From an uncultured Fidelibacterota bacterium (GTDB lineage Bacteria > Fidelibacterota > Marinisomatia > Marinisomatales > TCS55), in the NCBI GenBank assembly GCA_913049685.1, contig CAJWZD010000017.1, positions 1 to 41,208 on the forward strand: a DNA stretch of 41,208 nt. The letters run 5' to 3'. This document shows positions 8,765 to 18,201 of the stretch, in pieces. The translations under genes were made by a program, and so were the position numbers. Under the pieces are notes generated by a model. That model did no database searches and was not told where the DNA came from. It saw only the letters and a program-made list of their open reading frames with translations. Position 1 is the stretch's first letter. Each line of letters opens with the position of its first letter.

Positions 8765-9634
8765 ATGTCAGAATTATCTCCCAGAATAAAATCCGGTTGG
8801 CTCAGGGCCACACTCTTTTTTATTGTATCGCTCATTACTTCTCAGATTTTTGCAGGAATTGGGCTTATTATTGTTTTACTTTCAACTGGTTTTGATTTAA
8901 ATGCTCTTTCAAATCAAGAAGAAATCACCAATGCAGTTAAAGGTGTGAATTTTCTTTTGCCATTAAAAATAATTGAATTTTTATCTGTGATGTTATGCGT
9001 GTGGTTATTTGTACGATTTATTGATAGAAAACCTTTAGAATCGATCGGCTTAACATTAAAAGGATATGAAAACGACCTTCGATTGGGTTTGATGCTGGGA
9101 GCAGGGATGATTGCTTTAGGATTTTTAATCTTATTTATTCTAGGGTTTCTATCTATTGATGGATTTTCATTTTCAATTATAAGTATAATTTTATATTTAG
9201 CTTTATTTATCGTTGTTTCTTTTCATGAAGAAATAATGATGCGAGGGTATGTATTAAATAACCTAATGCAGTCTATGAATCGCTACGCTGCTTTATCTAT
9301 TTCATCTGTTATTTTTATGTCTATTCATCTATTGAATCCAAATATTAGCTTTCTTTCGGTAATAAATCTGTTCTTAGCAGGCATTGTTTTGGGTATTTAC
9401 TATATTCATAAACAAAATTTATGGCTTCCCATTGGCATGCACCTAACATGGAATTTTTTTCAAGGTCCAATTTTTGGTTTTGAGGTAAGCGGCATCGAAA
9501 CAAAAAGTATAATTGGTCAGTCTATTAAAGGCAATGAAATAATTACGGGAGGCGCATTTGGTTTTGAAGGGTCAATACTCGCTACGATTTTAATTGTAAC
9601 TATGATTTTATACTTAGACAAAAAGTATAAATAA
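8765..9634 (+). CDS. CPBP-family intramembrane metalloprotease (CAAX/Abi type)
   Basis: A 289-residue, strongly hydrophobic protein with about seven or eight membrane segments. The three family motifs are present: HEEIMMRGYVL (the EExxxR motif), FMSIHLLNP (FxxxH) and GMHLTWNF (HxxxN). These supply the metal-binding Glu and His residues of Rce1/CPBP proteases. Bacterial members process peptides or act in membrane-protein turnover and bacteriocin self-immunity; the substrate here is unknown. A ribosome site (AAGGAG) precedes ATG 8765. The PHP-domain gene starts 4 nt after its stop. Confidence 0.88.
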   Translation: MSELSPRIKSGWLRATLFFIVSLITSQIFAGIGLIIVLLSTGFDLNALSNQEEITNAVKGVNFLLPLKIIEFLSVMLCVWLFVRFIDRKPLESIGLTLKGYENDLRLGLMLGAGMIALGFLILFILGFLSIDGFSFSIISIILYLALFIVVSFHEEIMMRGYVLNNLMQSMNRYAALSISSVIFMSIHLLNPNISFLSVINLFLAGIVLGIYYIHKQNLWLPIGMHLTWNFFQGPIFGFEVSGIETKSIIGQSIKGNEIITGGAFGFEGSILATILIVTMILYLDKKYK

Positions 9635-9638
9635 CAAT

Positions 9639-10781
9639 ATGCAAAGACTTTCATTTATAGCCTTTATATTATTTCAATTAGTCTTTGGACAACATGCGCA
9701 TTCCGATGCGGATAGAAGAATATCTTTTCCAGATATTAAAGGATATAAAACATTAATCTGCGATTTGCACACCCATACTGTTTTTTCTGATGGTAGCGTT
9801 TGGCCAAGCATTCGAGTAGCTGAAGCAAACAAGGATGGCTTGGATGCTATTGCGGTAACAGAGCATATTGAATACCAGCCATATAAAGAGGATATTCCAC
9901 ATCCTGACAGAAACAGAAGCTATGACCTAACGAAAAAATATGCCAAAAAAAGCGAGCTTTTGGTAATTGCTGGTACAGAAATAACGAAAAGTATGCCACC
10001 CGGTCATTCAAACGCAATTTTCGTAAAAGATGTAAATAAAATCATGAACGATGATTACATAAAGTCTTATGAAGCTGCCAGAAAGCAGGGTGCTTTTACG
10101 TTCTGGAATCATCCTCACTGGATAGGGCAGCGTAAAGATGCATCTGTAAAAGTTTATGAAGAAGTAGAAGAATTAATAAATAAGCGACTTTTACACGGAA
10201 TTGAGGTGACAAATGAAAGAACATATTCTGATCAAGCTATACAGGTCGCCTTAGATCACGACCTTACAATGATCGGAACATCTGATGTTCATAACCTTGT
10301 GGATTGGGATTATAAAATACCGCAAGGTGGACACAGACCTGTAACCCTAGTTTTCTCTAAGAGAAAGAATCTGAAAGATCTTAAACGATCTCTTTTTCAG
10401 GGGAGAACAGTAGTTTGGTTTAAAAATATTTTAATTGGAAAAAATGAATGGATTGCACCATTAATTGATGCATCGCTTACGATTGATTCAGCAGGGTTTT
10501 ACAAGGATTATGAATTAGGAATAGTAAAGATAAAAAATCATTCAGATTCGAGATTCATTTTAAAAAACAAATCTCCATATGACTTTTATCAACATAGCGA
10601 CTTAGTAGAAATACAACCTCATTCAGTAAAGCAGCTTTCTATTGTATCAGGAAAAAATATTTCTGATTTTAATTTAGAGTTCGAAGTGTTAAACGCTATC
10701 ATTGCACCAAGTACACATCCTACAATAACATTCAGCGTTCGAAACATAGGTGAAGTAGAACTAAAAGACGTAAAGTTTTAG
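9639..10781 (+). CDS. Secreted PHP-domain phosphoesterase (Sb-PDE-like)
   Basis: A 380-residue protein with a signal peptide ending in VFGQ, so it is exported. The PHP-domain metal motifs are all visible: DLHTHTVFSDG (about 42-52), TEHIEYQ, GTEITKSMPPGH, WNHPHW and TSDVHN (about 225). PHP domains hydrolyse phosphoester bonds with a tri-metal centre. The length, secretion and the C-terminal part of about 110 residues resemble the Sb-PDE family phosphodiesterases, so a periplasmic phosphodiesterase that frees phosphate from organic esters is plausible. PHP proteins also include histidinol phosphatases, but those are cytosolic and shorter. Confidence 0.82.
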   Translation: MQRLSFIAFILFQLVFGQHAHSDADRRISFPDIKGYKTLICDLHTHTVFSDGSVWPSIRVAEANKDGLDAIAVTEHIEYQPYKEDIPHPDRNRSYDLTKKYAKKSELLVIAGTEITKSMPPGHSNAIFVKDVNKIMNDDYIKSYEAARKQGAFTFWNHPHWIGQRKDASVKVYEEVEELINKRLLHGIEVTNERTYSDQAIQVALDHDLTMIGTSDVHNLVDWDYKIPQGGHRPVTLVFSKRKNLKDLKRSLFQGRTVVWFKNILIGKNEWIAPLIDASLTIDSAGFYKDYELGIVKIKNHSDSRFILKNKSPYDFYQHSDLVEIQPHSVKQLSIVSGKNISDFNLEFEVLNAIIAPSTHPTITFSVRNIGEVELKDVKF

Positions 10782-10819
10782 TTTGCTGTATTTATGACAA
10801 TTTCGAATTATTAAACCAA

Positions 10820-12259
10820 ATGAAGACCGAAATAGTAAATCAATCTAGTAGTTACATAAATGGTCAATGGTCTGCTACAGATGAAAAAATTATATTGCAG
10901 AATCCCGCTAACTTGAGCACAAATATTAAAGAAATTTATTTCGCGTCTCCACAAAATGCTAAAAAATCTATTTTATCCGCTGATGATGCTTTTACAAAAT
11001 GGAAATCAACATCAATTGATTATAGAATTAGTCTTTTAAAAGATCTAATGTCATCTTTAAAGAAAAATAAAAAATCATTGAGTCAACTTATAACCCTTGA
11101 GAATGGGAAAACCATTAAAGAATCAACGGGTGAGGTTGATGCCGCTATACTAGAAGGTAATTATCAGATTGAATTTTTAATGCACAATCTTTATGAGAGC
11201 ATTGAAAACAATAAATTGTATTATGAACCGCTAGGTGTTGCATTACTCATTACGCCATGGAATTTTCCATTGTCAACAGTGATTAGAAAAATGATACCAG
11301 CCTTAATATGTGGCAATACGATCGTTTTGAAACCTTCTGAATTTTCTTCACTGACTTCAATCTTCCTTTTTGAGCTTATTGATAATATTTCGCTTCCCAA
11401 TGGAGTTGCTAATCTTGTTCTAGGTGAAGGGAGTATTGTTGGACCATCCTTAATGGAATCATCAGCTCTAAAGATTGTTTCATTCACTGGGTCAACCGAT
11501 ACTGGAGAATTGATCCAGAATGAAATAGGATCAAATGATATTAGGTATCAAGCTGAGATGGGCGGATCAAATGCTTTGGTAATATGGGATGATGCTGAGA
11601 TTGAAAAGGCAGTTGAAGCAACGGTTGCAAGCGGAATGGCGTGTGCTGGACAATGGTGTACAGGAATAAGCAAGTTAGTAATACACGAAAATATCTATGA
11701 CAACGTAATGAGATCTTTGATTAAAGCTGTTAAAAATATTAATGTAGGTGATGGATCTTTTACAACAACAGATATGGGCCCATTAAACAATTTGCCTCAA
11801 CTTAATAAAATGAAAAATTATGTAGAGCGCGCTGTGGAACAAGGAGCTGAAGTTATAATTGGAGGAGAATCGATTAAATCTGATAATAAAGATGGTTATT
11901 TCTTTTCCCCTACGCTCCTTAGCAACGTAAATGATAGAATGGAAATTGCCTCTGAAGAGATCTTTGGCCCAATAATAAATATTTTTAAAACAAAAGATAT
12001 TGAATCTGCTATTTCATTTTCTAATCTTGGAAAGTACGGGTTGTCATTTTCAATATATACTGCTGATAATAAAATTGCAGAAACTTTTATAAAAGAGATT
12101 GATGCAAGTTTATGTCACGTTAATCTCCCAACTCCATATAGAGATGTAGCTATGCCATTTTCAGGATGGAAGCAATCAGGCAAAGGAATTCCTGAATCTG
12201 GGCGATTTGCCCGAGATGCATTCACTAAACCAAAAGTTGTTTACAGCGATAACAGCTAG
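10820..12259 (+). CDS. NAD(P)-dependent aldehyde dehydrogenase
   Basis: A 479-residue ALDH-superfamily enzyme oxidising an aldehyde to the acid. Catalytic residues are intact: Cys280 in CAGQWCTG and Glu246 in AEMGGSN, with the normal 34-residue spacing. ITPWNFPLSTVIRKMIPA holds the catalytic Asn, and KPSE holds the cofactor-binding Lys. Overall it resembles the succinate-semialdehyde and 2-oxoglutarate-semialdehyde dehydrogenase groups, but the substrate cannot be assigned. No ribosome site is visible before ATG 10820. It stands alone: 38 nt after the PHP gene and convergent with a glycosyltransferase gene. The 57-nt convergent gap shows no clear terminator. Confidence 0.9.
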   Translation: MKTEIVNQSSSYINGQWSATDEKIILQNPANLSTNIKEIYFASPQNAKKSILSADDAFTKWKSTSIDYRISLLKDLMSSLKKNKKSLSQLITLENGKTIKESTGEVDAAILEGNYQIEFLMHNLYESIENNKLYYEPLGVALLITPWNFPLSTVIRKMIPALICGNTIVLKPSEFSSLTSIFLFELIDNISLPNGVANLVLGEGSIVGPSLMESSALKIVSFTGSTDTGELIQNEIGSNDIRYQAEMGGSNALVIWDDAEIEKAVEATVASGMACAGQWCTGISKLVIHENIYDNVMRSLIKAVKNINVGDGSFTTTDMGPLNNLPQLNKMKNYVERAVEQGAEVIIGGESIKSDNKDGYFFSPTLLSNVNDRMEIASEEIFGPIINIFKTKDIESAISFSNLGKYGLSFSIYTADNKIAETFIKEIDASLCHVNLPTPYRDVAMPFSGWKQSGKGIPESGRFARDAFTKPKVVYSDNS

Positions 12260-12316
12260 TTTAAAATAATAGGAACTAAACATTAGGGTTTAATTACCTG
12301 AGTTGCAGTCAAAATT

Positions 12317-13762
12317 TCATATTTTACCAGAATAATTTTTTACCAGCCATATTGAATATTTTGCTATAGGTGCGTTGTTTCTATATCTCTCGGAAGATAG
12401 TATCTGCGTATAGCTATCAAAGTATGGCTTTAATTTTCCTGGAAAATCTTTTTTATCATGTATATATATAAAGCTATCTCCCTTTATATCATTTTGGTCG
12501 TAAAGGAAAGAATAAAGTGTTTCATGGTAATCGATAGAAAGGCATATGGCCTCATTTTTGGGATTTAAATAAAAATTAATTATTGATGGAATCTGAAACT
12601 CATTACTTACTATTCTCAGTTTTGATAATTCAGGATTATCTAAAAACATTTTTTTTGTGTCATCAATCAAGTTAGAATACATATAGTATCGATTTGTTGG
12701 ATCAGATTTACCCTTCAATGGAAGAATTGGATAAAAAGACTGAGCCATAATCAAAAAAATCAATGCAAGTGAATATCCAATTTGAAATTTGAAGCTCTTA
12801 GAGGTCTTTTGTGTGGATTTTATTTCCAATCCCAGTAGGAATAAGCCACCAAAAAAAATCGGAGCAACCCAATTTAATTCTAATCTTGAAAAGGATGACT
12901 GTGAAATAAAATACAGGAGTGGAATAACAGTTACCAGTGTAAAGTATTTCTTTTCTGGCCCAATATCTTTCCATCTAAAAAGATTTATAAGAGGTTTTAC
13001 AGCAGAATGAAAAAAATACATAGGACCAATTAGCAAAGCTACTCCTAGCCATAATTCTATAAAATCATTTATACCGCCACCCTCCATTATATGTGATCCT
13101 TGATACCTCACAAACGCAAAATCATTTTGAAAATTCCAAACCACGAAAGGTAGAAAAACTATGAACGATAAAAGAAACGAACCGTAGAAATGAATGTTTT
13201 TTGTCCAGCTTCTCAAATCATTTACTAAAAAAGGAAATATAAAGATTCCAACTGCAGGAAAAAGAGCAGATATTTTTGATAACATGGCAAAACCAAGCAT
13301 CAGACCTCCAAGATAGATATACTTCTCGCTTTTAAAAAAAGCTAAATAATAAAAAGTTATAGCATTGATAGTAAAGAATGTTAAAGGTGCATCCGGAGTT
13401 ATGATTATTGAATTAGTGTGAAACATTAAATTTGCAGAAATCAATATTGACATTGCTAAAGCAATCTTATTGTTTACTATATATTTACCATAGTAATACA
13501 CTAAAAATGATGTAAGTGTCATTAGAGATACTGAACTAAGTCTTACAGTAAAACTTGATTCATTAAATAGTGTAAAAATCCAAATTACAAATCCTACAAC
13601 TGGACCATGATCAATGTATCCCCAAGATAGGTGCCTTGCGTACATTGCATAATAAGCTTCATCGTCAACAAGAAGTGTATTTGAAATGAAAACAATTCGA
13701 ATAAAAAAAAGAATTATAGATATTGCAATTACAGAAAGCGAAAAAAGGTTTCTATTTTTCAT
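12317..13762 (-). CDS. GT39/ArnT-type membrane glycosyltransferase
   Basis: About 481 residues with roughly a dozen membrane segments and a soluble C-terminal tail of about 120 residues. The N-terminal loop DEAYYAMYARHLSWGYIDHG matches the family motif in which an acidic residue and DHGP or DHPP follow the first membrane segment. These enzymes move a sugar from a polyprenyl-phosphate carrier to lipid, glycan or protein on the outer face of the inner membrane. I chose ATG 13762; an in-frame GTG at 13783 would add seven residues and lengthen the overlap with the GtrA gene from 11 to 32 nt. The GtrA-like partner upstream fits polyprenyl-phosphate sugar handling. Confidence 0.85.
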   Translation of the reverse strand: MKNRNLFSLSVIAISIILFFIRIVFISNTLLVDDEAYYAMYARHLSWGYIDHGPVVGFVIWIFTLFNESSFTVRLSSVSLMTLTSFLVYYYGKYIVNNKIALAMSILISANLMFHTNSIIITPDAPLTFFTINAITFYYLAFFKSEKYIYLGGLMLGFAMLSKISALFPAVGIFIFPFLVNDLRSWTKNIHFYGSFLLSFIVFLPFVVWNFQNDFAFVRYQGSHIMEGGGINDFIELWLGVALLIGPMYFFHSAVKPLINLFRWKDIGPEKKYFTLVTVIPLLYFISQSSFSRLELNWVAPIFFGGLFLLGLEIKSTQKTSKSFKFQIGYSLALIFLIMAQSFYPILPLKGKSDPTNRYYMYSNLIDDTKKMFLDNPELSKLRIVSNEFQIPSIINFYLNPKNEAICLSIDYHETLYSFLYDQNDIKGDSFIYIHDKKDFPGKLKPYFDSYTQILSSERYRNNAPIAKYSIWLVKNYSGKI

Positions 13763-14135
13763 TGAAAATCCATCTTTTGACACCTAGGTAGTTTACCAGC
13801 GTTCCAGATGCTATACCTACAAGCTGAGCAAAAGCCTTGATTTCTGGCATGTATTGATTTAAAACAAATTGCAAAACGCTTAGATTCACTCCTAATGAAA
13901 GTATTGATACAGATAGATATTTGAAATAATTTAATTTTGTCAAGGAGCGTTTCTTATCCTTGATGGTGAACGTCCAATTATTATTTAATATATAATTTTG
14001 AATACTTGCAAAAATGAATCCTATGATTGATATTTGTATAGGGGGATAGAATAACCTATCTACAAAAAGATAAAAAATAGATATATTCGTAATAGTACCT
14101 AGAAGGCCAACAATCAAAAACTTAGTAAAATTCAT
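13752..14135 (-). CDS. GtrA-like membrane protein
   Basis: A 127-residue protein with four membrane segments. The GtrA family features are present: FLIVGLLGTITNISIFYLF at the start, NYILNNNWTF in the middle, and a closing KRWIF. GtrA-type proteins are thought to help flip or hold polyprenyl-phosphate sugars for membrane glycosyltransferases. This fits the overlapping GT39-type gene just downstream on the same strand. The gene diverges from mnmH with a 51-nt gap. Confidence 0.85.
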   Translation of the reverse strand: MNFTKFLIVGLLGTITNISIFYLFVDRLFYPPIQISIIGFIFASIQNYILNNNWTFTIKDKKRSLTKLNYFKYLSVSILSLGVNLSVLQFVLNQYMPEIKAFAQLVGIASGTLVNYLGVKRWIFNEK

Positions 14136-14186
14136 CGTATTTATATTGTGAATGATGTGAGATAATAGATTTAATTTAATCTGAGT

Positions 14187-15209
14187 ATGCTAATTTCTTT
14201 ACTAGAAAAACAAACACCATTAATTGATGTTAGGGCACCTATTGAGTTTAAAAAAGGGTCACTGCCAACGAGTGTAAATCTTCCAATATTACTTGACGAC
14301 GAGCGACATCAAGTTGGTAAAACCTATAAAAAACTTGGATCGGGACCAGCAACTGATCTTGGATTTAATTTAGTATCAGGAGATTTAAAAGAGAAACGCG
14401 TTAAGAAATGGTTGAATTTTATAAGTGATAATCCATCTGCTCAAATTTATTGTGCACGCGGAGGTCAACGTTCAAAAATTGCTCAAGAATGGATTGCTGA
14501 GCAGGGAGTCAACATACCCAAGATTGAGGGAGGATTTAAGTCTTTAAGGAATGAATGTTTAGATTTCATTGATAAAGCTTGTTCCGATGAAAAAAAATGG
14601 ATAGTAATAGCTGGAATGACAGGCACCAACAAAACTGGCATTATTTCTTTATTGAATAATGGAATTGATTTAGAAGGTTTGGCTAACCACAGAGGTTCAG
14701 CATTTGGCGGATTTGAAACACCGCAGCCATCACCAATAGATTTCGAGAATAGTCTCGCATGTAATTACGTACAGATTAAAAATAAAACTGTTATTTTTGA
14801 GGATGAGTCTCGAACGATAGGCAGACTAGTTATTCCTGAAAAGTTTTACAATAGAATAATAAGTTCGGAAATTGTAATAATTAATGAACCAATTGACGTA
14901 CGAGTTGATCATATTTATAAAGAATATGTTCATGATGCATTAGTAAACCAAACTAATGATGATTTAAAGAGCAAGCTAAGTGATCAATTATCTAAAATAT
15001 CAAAGAGGTTGGGTATGGATAATTTTATAAAAATAAATGAGCAGCTTCAAATCGCCTTTCAAAAAGACTCACGAGAAAGTCATCATATCTGGATTCATGA
15101 GTTACTTACTAATTATTATGATAAAATGTATCATTATCAATTAGAAAAGAAGAAAGACCGTTGTATTTTTTCAGGTAGCTGGAAAGAGGTAAAAAAATAT
15201 CTTACTTAA
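14187..15209 (+). CDS. mnmH: tRNA 2-selenouridine synthase
   Basis: A 340-residue protein with the two-domain layout of MnmH/SelU (YbbB). The N-terminal rhodanese domain (about 1-125) has its catalytic Cys89 in CARGGQRS. The C-terminal P-loop domain has GMTGTNKT at 143-150, the family signature EGLANHRGSAFGG (about 163-175), and a Walker B-like FEDESRTIG. The enzyme replaces sulfur by selenium in 2-thiouridine at tRNA position 34 through a geranylated intermediate, and needs selenophosphate. Asn148 stands where P-loops usually have Gly before the Lys. No selD lies in the window. It is a single-gene unit, divergent from the GtrA gene. Confidence 0.92.
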   Translation: MLISLLEKQTPLIDVRAPIEFKKGSLPTSVNLPILLDDERHQVGKTYKKLGSGPATDLGFNLVSGDLKEKRVKKWLNFISDNPSAQIYCARGGQRSKIAQEWIAEQGVNIPKIEGGFKSLRNECLDFIDKACSDEKKWIVIAGMTGTNKTGIISLLNNGIDLEGLANHRGSAFGGFETPQPSPIDFENSLACNYVQIKNKTVIFEDESRTIGRLVIPEKFYNRIISSEIVIINEPIDVRVDHIYKEYVHDALVNQTNDDLKSKLSDQLSKISKRLGMDNFIKINEQLQIAFQKDSRESHHIWIHELLTNYYDKMYHYQLEKKKDRCIFSGSWKEVKKYLT

Positions 15210-15212
15210 ATA

Positions 15213-15268
15213 TTGTGGCTTCAATTAATTTTAAAAGGAGAGAGGTTTTATAATCATCAAAGCCACAA
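15213..15268 (+). repeat. Inverted repeat just after mnmH
   Basis: TTGTGGCTT (15213-15221) and AAGCCACAA (15260-15268) form a perfect 9-bp stem around a 38-nt loop. The stem begins 3 nt after the mnmH stop. The loop contains AGGAGAGAG, also found in the hairpin loop at 23682-23693. The rest of the 164-nt convergent gap (15210-15373) is AT-rich with no gene I can support. It may act as a weak terminator or mRNA end structure, but no good T-tail follows. Confidence 0.4.
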
Positions 15269-15373
15269 GTTTTGTAATAATATTTACAATTAAAACTATT
15301 ATAAAAAATTTAAAAAAAAATAAACAAACGGTTAATAAATCATTGATATTTTATTAATAGTTTTTGAAAGAGC

Positions 15374-16291
15374 TTAAGAATTCTGTTCTTGTATTTTTCG
15401 TAGAAGCTTAGAAGTGAGATGAATTCCGTCATACTCTGAATGCTTGTTTCCTTCATATTCAATACCTACATAGCCATTGTAGTCGTGATTTAAAACGATA
15501 TCCATCATTTTGTAATAATCTGTTCTGACTTCATTTCCATCAAGGTCAAATTCATGACTTTTTGCACTAACAGCTTTTGCGTAGGGCATAAGTTCACCAA
15601 CTCCTTTATAACGATCATACCATTCATCAGGTCCAATCATAAAGTTCCCAAAATCTGGGAGAGTTCCTACCCTTGGATGGTCAACTGTTTTCATTAAGTT
15701 CGAAAGCCAATCACCGTTTGATGAAAGGCCTCCATGATTTTCAACTATAGCATTAAGATTTATGTCATCACAAAAATTAACAAGCATGCTCAGACCATCT
15801 GTCGCTAATTTTAATTGTTCTTCATAGGCCAGACTATTATCACCTCTAGCATTCACCCGAATAGAATGGCAACCTAAAAATTTTGCAGCTTCAGCCCACT
15901 TATAGTGGTTTTCAACGGCTTGAATTCTTTTGCTTTTATTTGGATCCCCAAGGTTCCCTTCATTATCACACATAATCAATAGACTTTTTACGCCATGATC
16001 ATTCGCCCTTTTTTTCATTCTATTAAGATAATCTTGATCTTCAGCTTTTTCGAAAAAGAACGAATTAACATATTCAACTGCATCAATACCAAATTCAGTT
16101 TTTGCTAGTGAAATAAAATCTAAATGATCTATTTTTTTTGAATACAGTTCACGGTGTAAAGACCACTCTGCTAAAGAAATCTTAAATGATTGTTGATTCG
16201 AGCAGCTTGAAAAAAAAGGAGAACTAAAGCTAGATATAGATAGCCCGCCTAAAAGAAAAGAAGCATCTTTTATAAACTTTCTTCGTTTCAA
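15374..16291 (-). CDS. Exported TIM-barrel sugar isomerase/epimerase (AP2Ec family)
   Basis: A 305-residue xylose-isomerase-like TIM-barrel protein. The start is TTG 16291, directly after the upstream stop, and opens a Tat-like signal ([15 protein letters not shown]) that ends in a possible lipobox (SSC, Cys30). Likely metal ligands are the Glu of IVENHGG, Asp of DFGNF, His of SAKSHEFD and Glu of IEYEGN. The family includes sugar epimerases, inosose dehydratases and the lyase subunit of 3-keto C-glycoside cleaving enzymes. As the last gene of a dehydrogenase, permease and DUF1080 operon, it probably acts on an oxidised sugar or glycoside in the periplasm. The exact reaction is inferred. Confidence 0.83.
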   Translation of the reverse strand: MKRRKFIKDASFLLGGLSISSFSSPFFSSCSNQQSFKISLAEWSLHRELYSKKIDHLDFISLAKTEFGIDAVEYVNSFFFEKAEDQDYLNRMKKRANDHGVKSLLIMCDNEGNLGDPNKSKRIQAVENHYKWAEAAKFLGCHSIRVNARGDNSLAYEEQLKLATDGLSMLVNFCDDINLNAIVENHGGLSSNGDWLSNLMKTVDHPRVGTLPDFGNFMIGPDEWYDRYKGVGELMPYAKAVSAKSHEFDLDGNEVRTDYYKMMDIVLNHDYNGYVGIEYEGNKHSEYDGIHLTSKLLRKIQEQNS

Positions 16292-16945
16292 TTAAAGCTT
16301 TCTAATTCTAATATTTTTGTACCAAACTTCACCGTGGTCGCCTTGGATGCCAATTCGCCCTTTTGAGGCTTTAGCAAAAAGAGGCATTGTTTTAAATTTG
16401 CTTTTATCAACAAGTCTCCACATTGCATTACTTTGATAAATATATTCAACAATCTTTACCCCATTAAGCCAATGCTCTACATTGTCATTCAAAACTTTAA
16501 TTCGAACTTTATTGTATTTTCCAGCAGGTTTTACAACATCCTTATTAGGAGAAATCAATGCATACAATGCTCCAGCTGAAGTCAATGTGTTTTTACCATC
16601 TGTGTGAACTTCATTATCTAAAACTTGCATCTCTGGAGCGGACTGCCAAATATAGTCTCCTTCTTCCGTAGCAAAATAAAAAATTCCACTATTTCCTCCG
16701 ATAGCAACTTTCCATTCAAGTTCAAGTTCAAAATTTTCAAAGACTTCTTCGCTAATAAGATCAATTCCGTGATCTGGTTTCGTCTTCATTGTTCCATTAA
16801 CAATTTCCCAAGAATCTGGAAAAGAATTTTGGCGGTAGCCACGAAGCCCTTTAACTGTTTTGCCATCAAAAAGGTATGTCCAGCCTGATTGCGATTCACA
16901 TCCGAACATAAAGATACATACTAAAATAGGTATTAAGTTTTTCAT
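16292..16945 (-). CDS. DUF1080 (3-keto-disaccharide hydrolase-like) lipoprotein
   Basis: A 217-residue protein. ATG 16945 is chosen because it overlaps the upstream stop as TAATG and begins a signal peptide with a lipobox (FGC, Cys16); an upstream in-frame ATG at 16963 is less likely. The mature part is a jelly-roll of the DUF1080 type: LFDGKTVKGLRGY, FENFELELEWK, GNSGIFYF, then APEMQVLDNEVH and a closing GRIGIQGDHGEVWYKNIRIR. Characterised relatives hydrolyse 3-keto-glycosides made by Gfo/Idh/MocA dehydrogenases. The two such dehydrogenase genes in this operon fit that role. Confidence 0.88.
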   Translation of the reverse strand: MKNLIPILVCIFMFGCESQSGWTYLFDGKTVKGLRGYRQNSFPDSWEIVNGTMKTKPDHGIDLISEEVFENFELELEWKVAIGGNSGIFYFATEEGDYIWQSAPEMQVLDNEVHTDGKNTLTSAGALYALISPNKDVVKPAGKYNKVRIKVLNDNVEHWLNGVKIVEYIYQSNAMWRLVDKSKFKTMPLFAKASKGRIGIQGDHGEVWYKNIRIRKL

Positions 16946-18201
16946 TATTTTTTTGGATTCCATTCTCCCTTTGAAACTGCGGGTATAAAGTTTTCAATAT
17001 CTGTGTTTGGAAGTTTAATCGTTTTGGATTGTTCTGCGCTCATGTATGCAGCCATTAATAATCGAGTCACATCTAGACCATCGTCAAAGTTTTCTGAAGG
17101 CCTTTTTCCTGCTAGAAAACATTCAACCATATGTCTGTTTTCTGCGGTGTACCCATATACTTCAGCTTCATTGCTAACCACAGGCATTCCGCCAGATTCA
17201 GCATTTTGCTTTTCAACTAAGTCCTCACCTTCACTCCCAGTTACTTTTCTACTAAAAAATACTTTAAGGTCTGGGTCTAGAGTATTAACGAACATTGAAT
17301 ATTCTGGTCCAAAAAGTTCCATGCTTAGCCTTAAACCTTCTCCAACAAAGCACCACGATGTTGTTGTTTCAACAATCAATTTATTCCCATCCTCATCTAG
17401 GTATTCTATTAAAGAGCGCGCAAAATCTTCAGATGGTTTATTTAAATAATCAGTCTCACCATTACTATTGTCTGATAAAATTTTTGCATACTCCGGTCGT
17501 TGCCATTTTAAACAATCCATATGTGCGCTAATACTTATTGGCGTTATTGAATCGCGAGGTTTTCCTGGCTCCGTTAACATAAATCGTGCTTCTTCTACAG
17601 AATGACACATCATGTCATTTAACACACCACCTCCTTGCAATGACCCTTCCCAAAACCAAGGCATATGAGGACCGCTATGCTCTTCTGCAGCTCGAGCAAG
17701 ATATGGCCGGCCTGTTGTGGAAGCACCTCGGGCCCAAATAATTTCTTTGCCTCTTGTAATGGATGGAGAAAAAACTTGGTTTTCAAGATAACCATCTAAA
17801 AGTCCAACACTTTTTGTCAGTTCAACAACCTTTTTCGCTTCTTGGTAATTTCTACCTAAGGGTTTTTCGCAGGTTACCCCAATAAGCTCACCTTTGCCAG
17901 TTGAAATTGCATTTGCTATTTCTTCAAATGTTTCTATTCTAGCAAAATTTGGAGAACATATCCAAAGAGCGTCTATCTCAGGATCAGCGATCATTTCAGT
18001 TATTGTATTATATGCTTTGGCATTATTTCCAACACCAATAGTTCGAGCAAGGCTAGCAGATTCTTCAGCTGATTTTTTTGTTCTGGACATAACACCAACT
18101 ACATCCACATTCCTTACTCCCGTTAAAGATTGAATATGAAATCGAGTTATAAATCCACCACCTACAAAACCTATTCCCAAATGTTTATGATTACTAGGCA
18201 C
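16945..18201 (-). CDS. Gfo/Idh/MocA-family oxidoreductase (cytoplasmic)
   Basis: A 418-residue NAD(P)-dependent sugar dehydrogenase-like protein without a signal peptide. The N-terminal Rossmann motif is GFVGGGFIT (about 11-19), and the family CEKPLGRN motif lies at 111-118. The C-terminal part with NDMMCHSVEEARFM matches the substrate-binding domain. It starts with GTG 18201, which shares its G with the TAG stop of the upstream permease gene, so translation is coupled. The family oxidises sugar hydroxyls (inositol, glucose, glycosides), often at C3. It is probably the cytoplasmic dehydrogenase acting on what the neighbouring permease imports. Confidence 0.9.
   Translation of the reverse strand: MPSNHKHLGIGFVGGGFITRFHIQSLTGVRNVDVVGVMSRTKKSAEESASLARTIGVGNNAKAYNTITEMIADPEIDALWICSPNFARIETFEEIANAISTGKGELIGVTCEKPLGRNYQEAKKVVELTKSVGLLDGYLENQVFSPSITRGKEIIWARGASTTGRPYLARAAEEHSGPHMPWFWEGSLQGGGVLNDMMCHSVEEARFMLTEPGKPRDSITPISISAHMDCLKWQRPEYAKILSDNSNGETDYLNKPSEDFARSLIEYLDEDGNKLIVETTTSWCFVGEGLRLSMELFGPEYSMFVNTLDPDLKVFFSRKVTGSEGEDLVEKQNAESGGMPVVSNEAEVYGYTAENRHMVECFLAGKRPSENFDDGLDVTRLLMAAYMSAEQSKTIKLPNTDIENFIPAVSKGEWNPKK

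Noticed and set aside
15250-15357. Small frame after the AGGAGAGAG at 15236 that could encode a short hydrophobic, basic peptide
   Set aside because: It has no ATG, GTG or TTG at the right distance from the purine-rich site, and AT-rich DNA yields such frames by chance.
17003-17449. 148-codon open frame on the plus strand inside the Gfo/Idh/MocA gene
   Set aside because: It is antisense to a gene with clear family motifs, has no ribosome site or recognisable domain, and several similar shadow frames occur in this operon.
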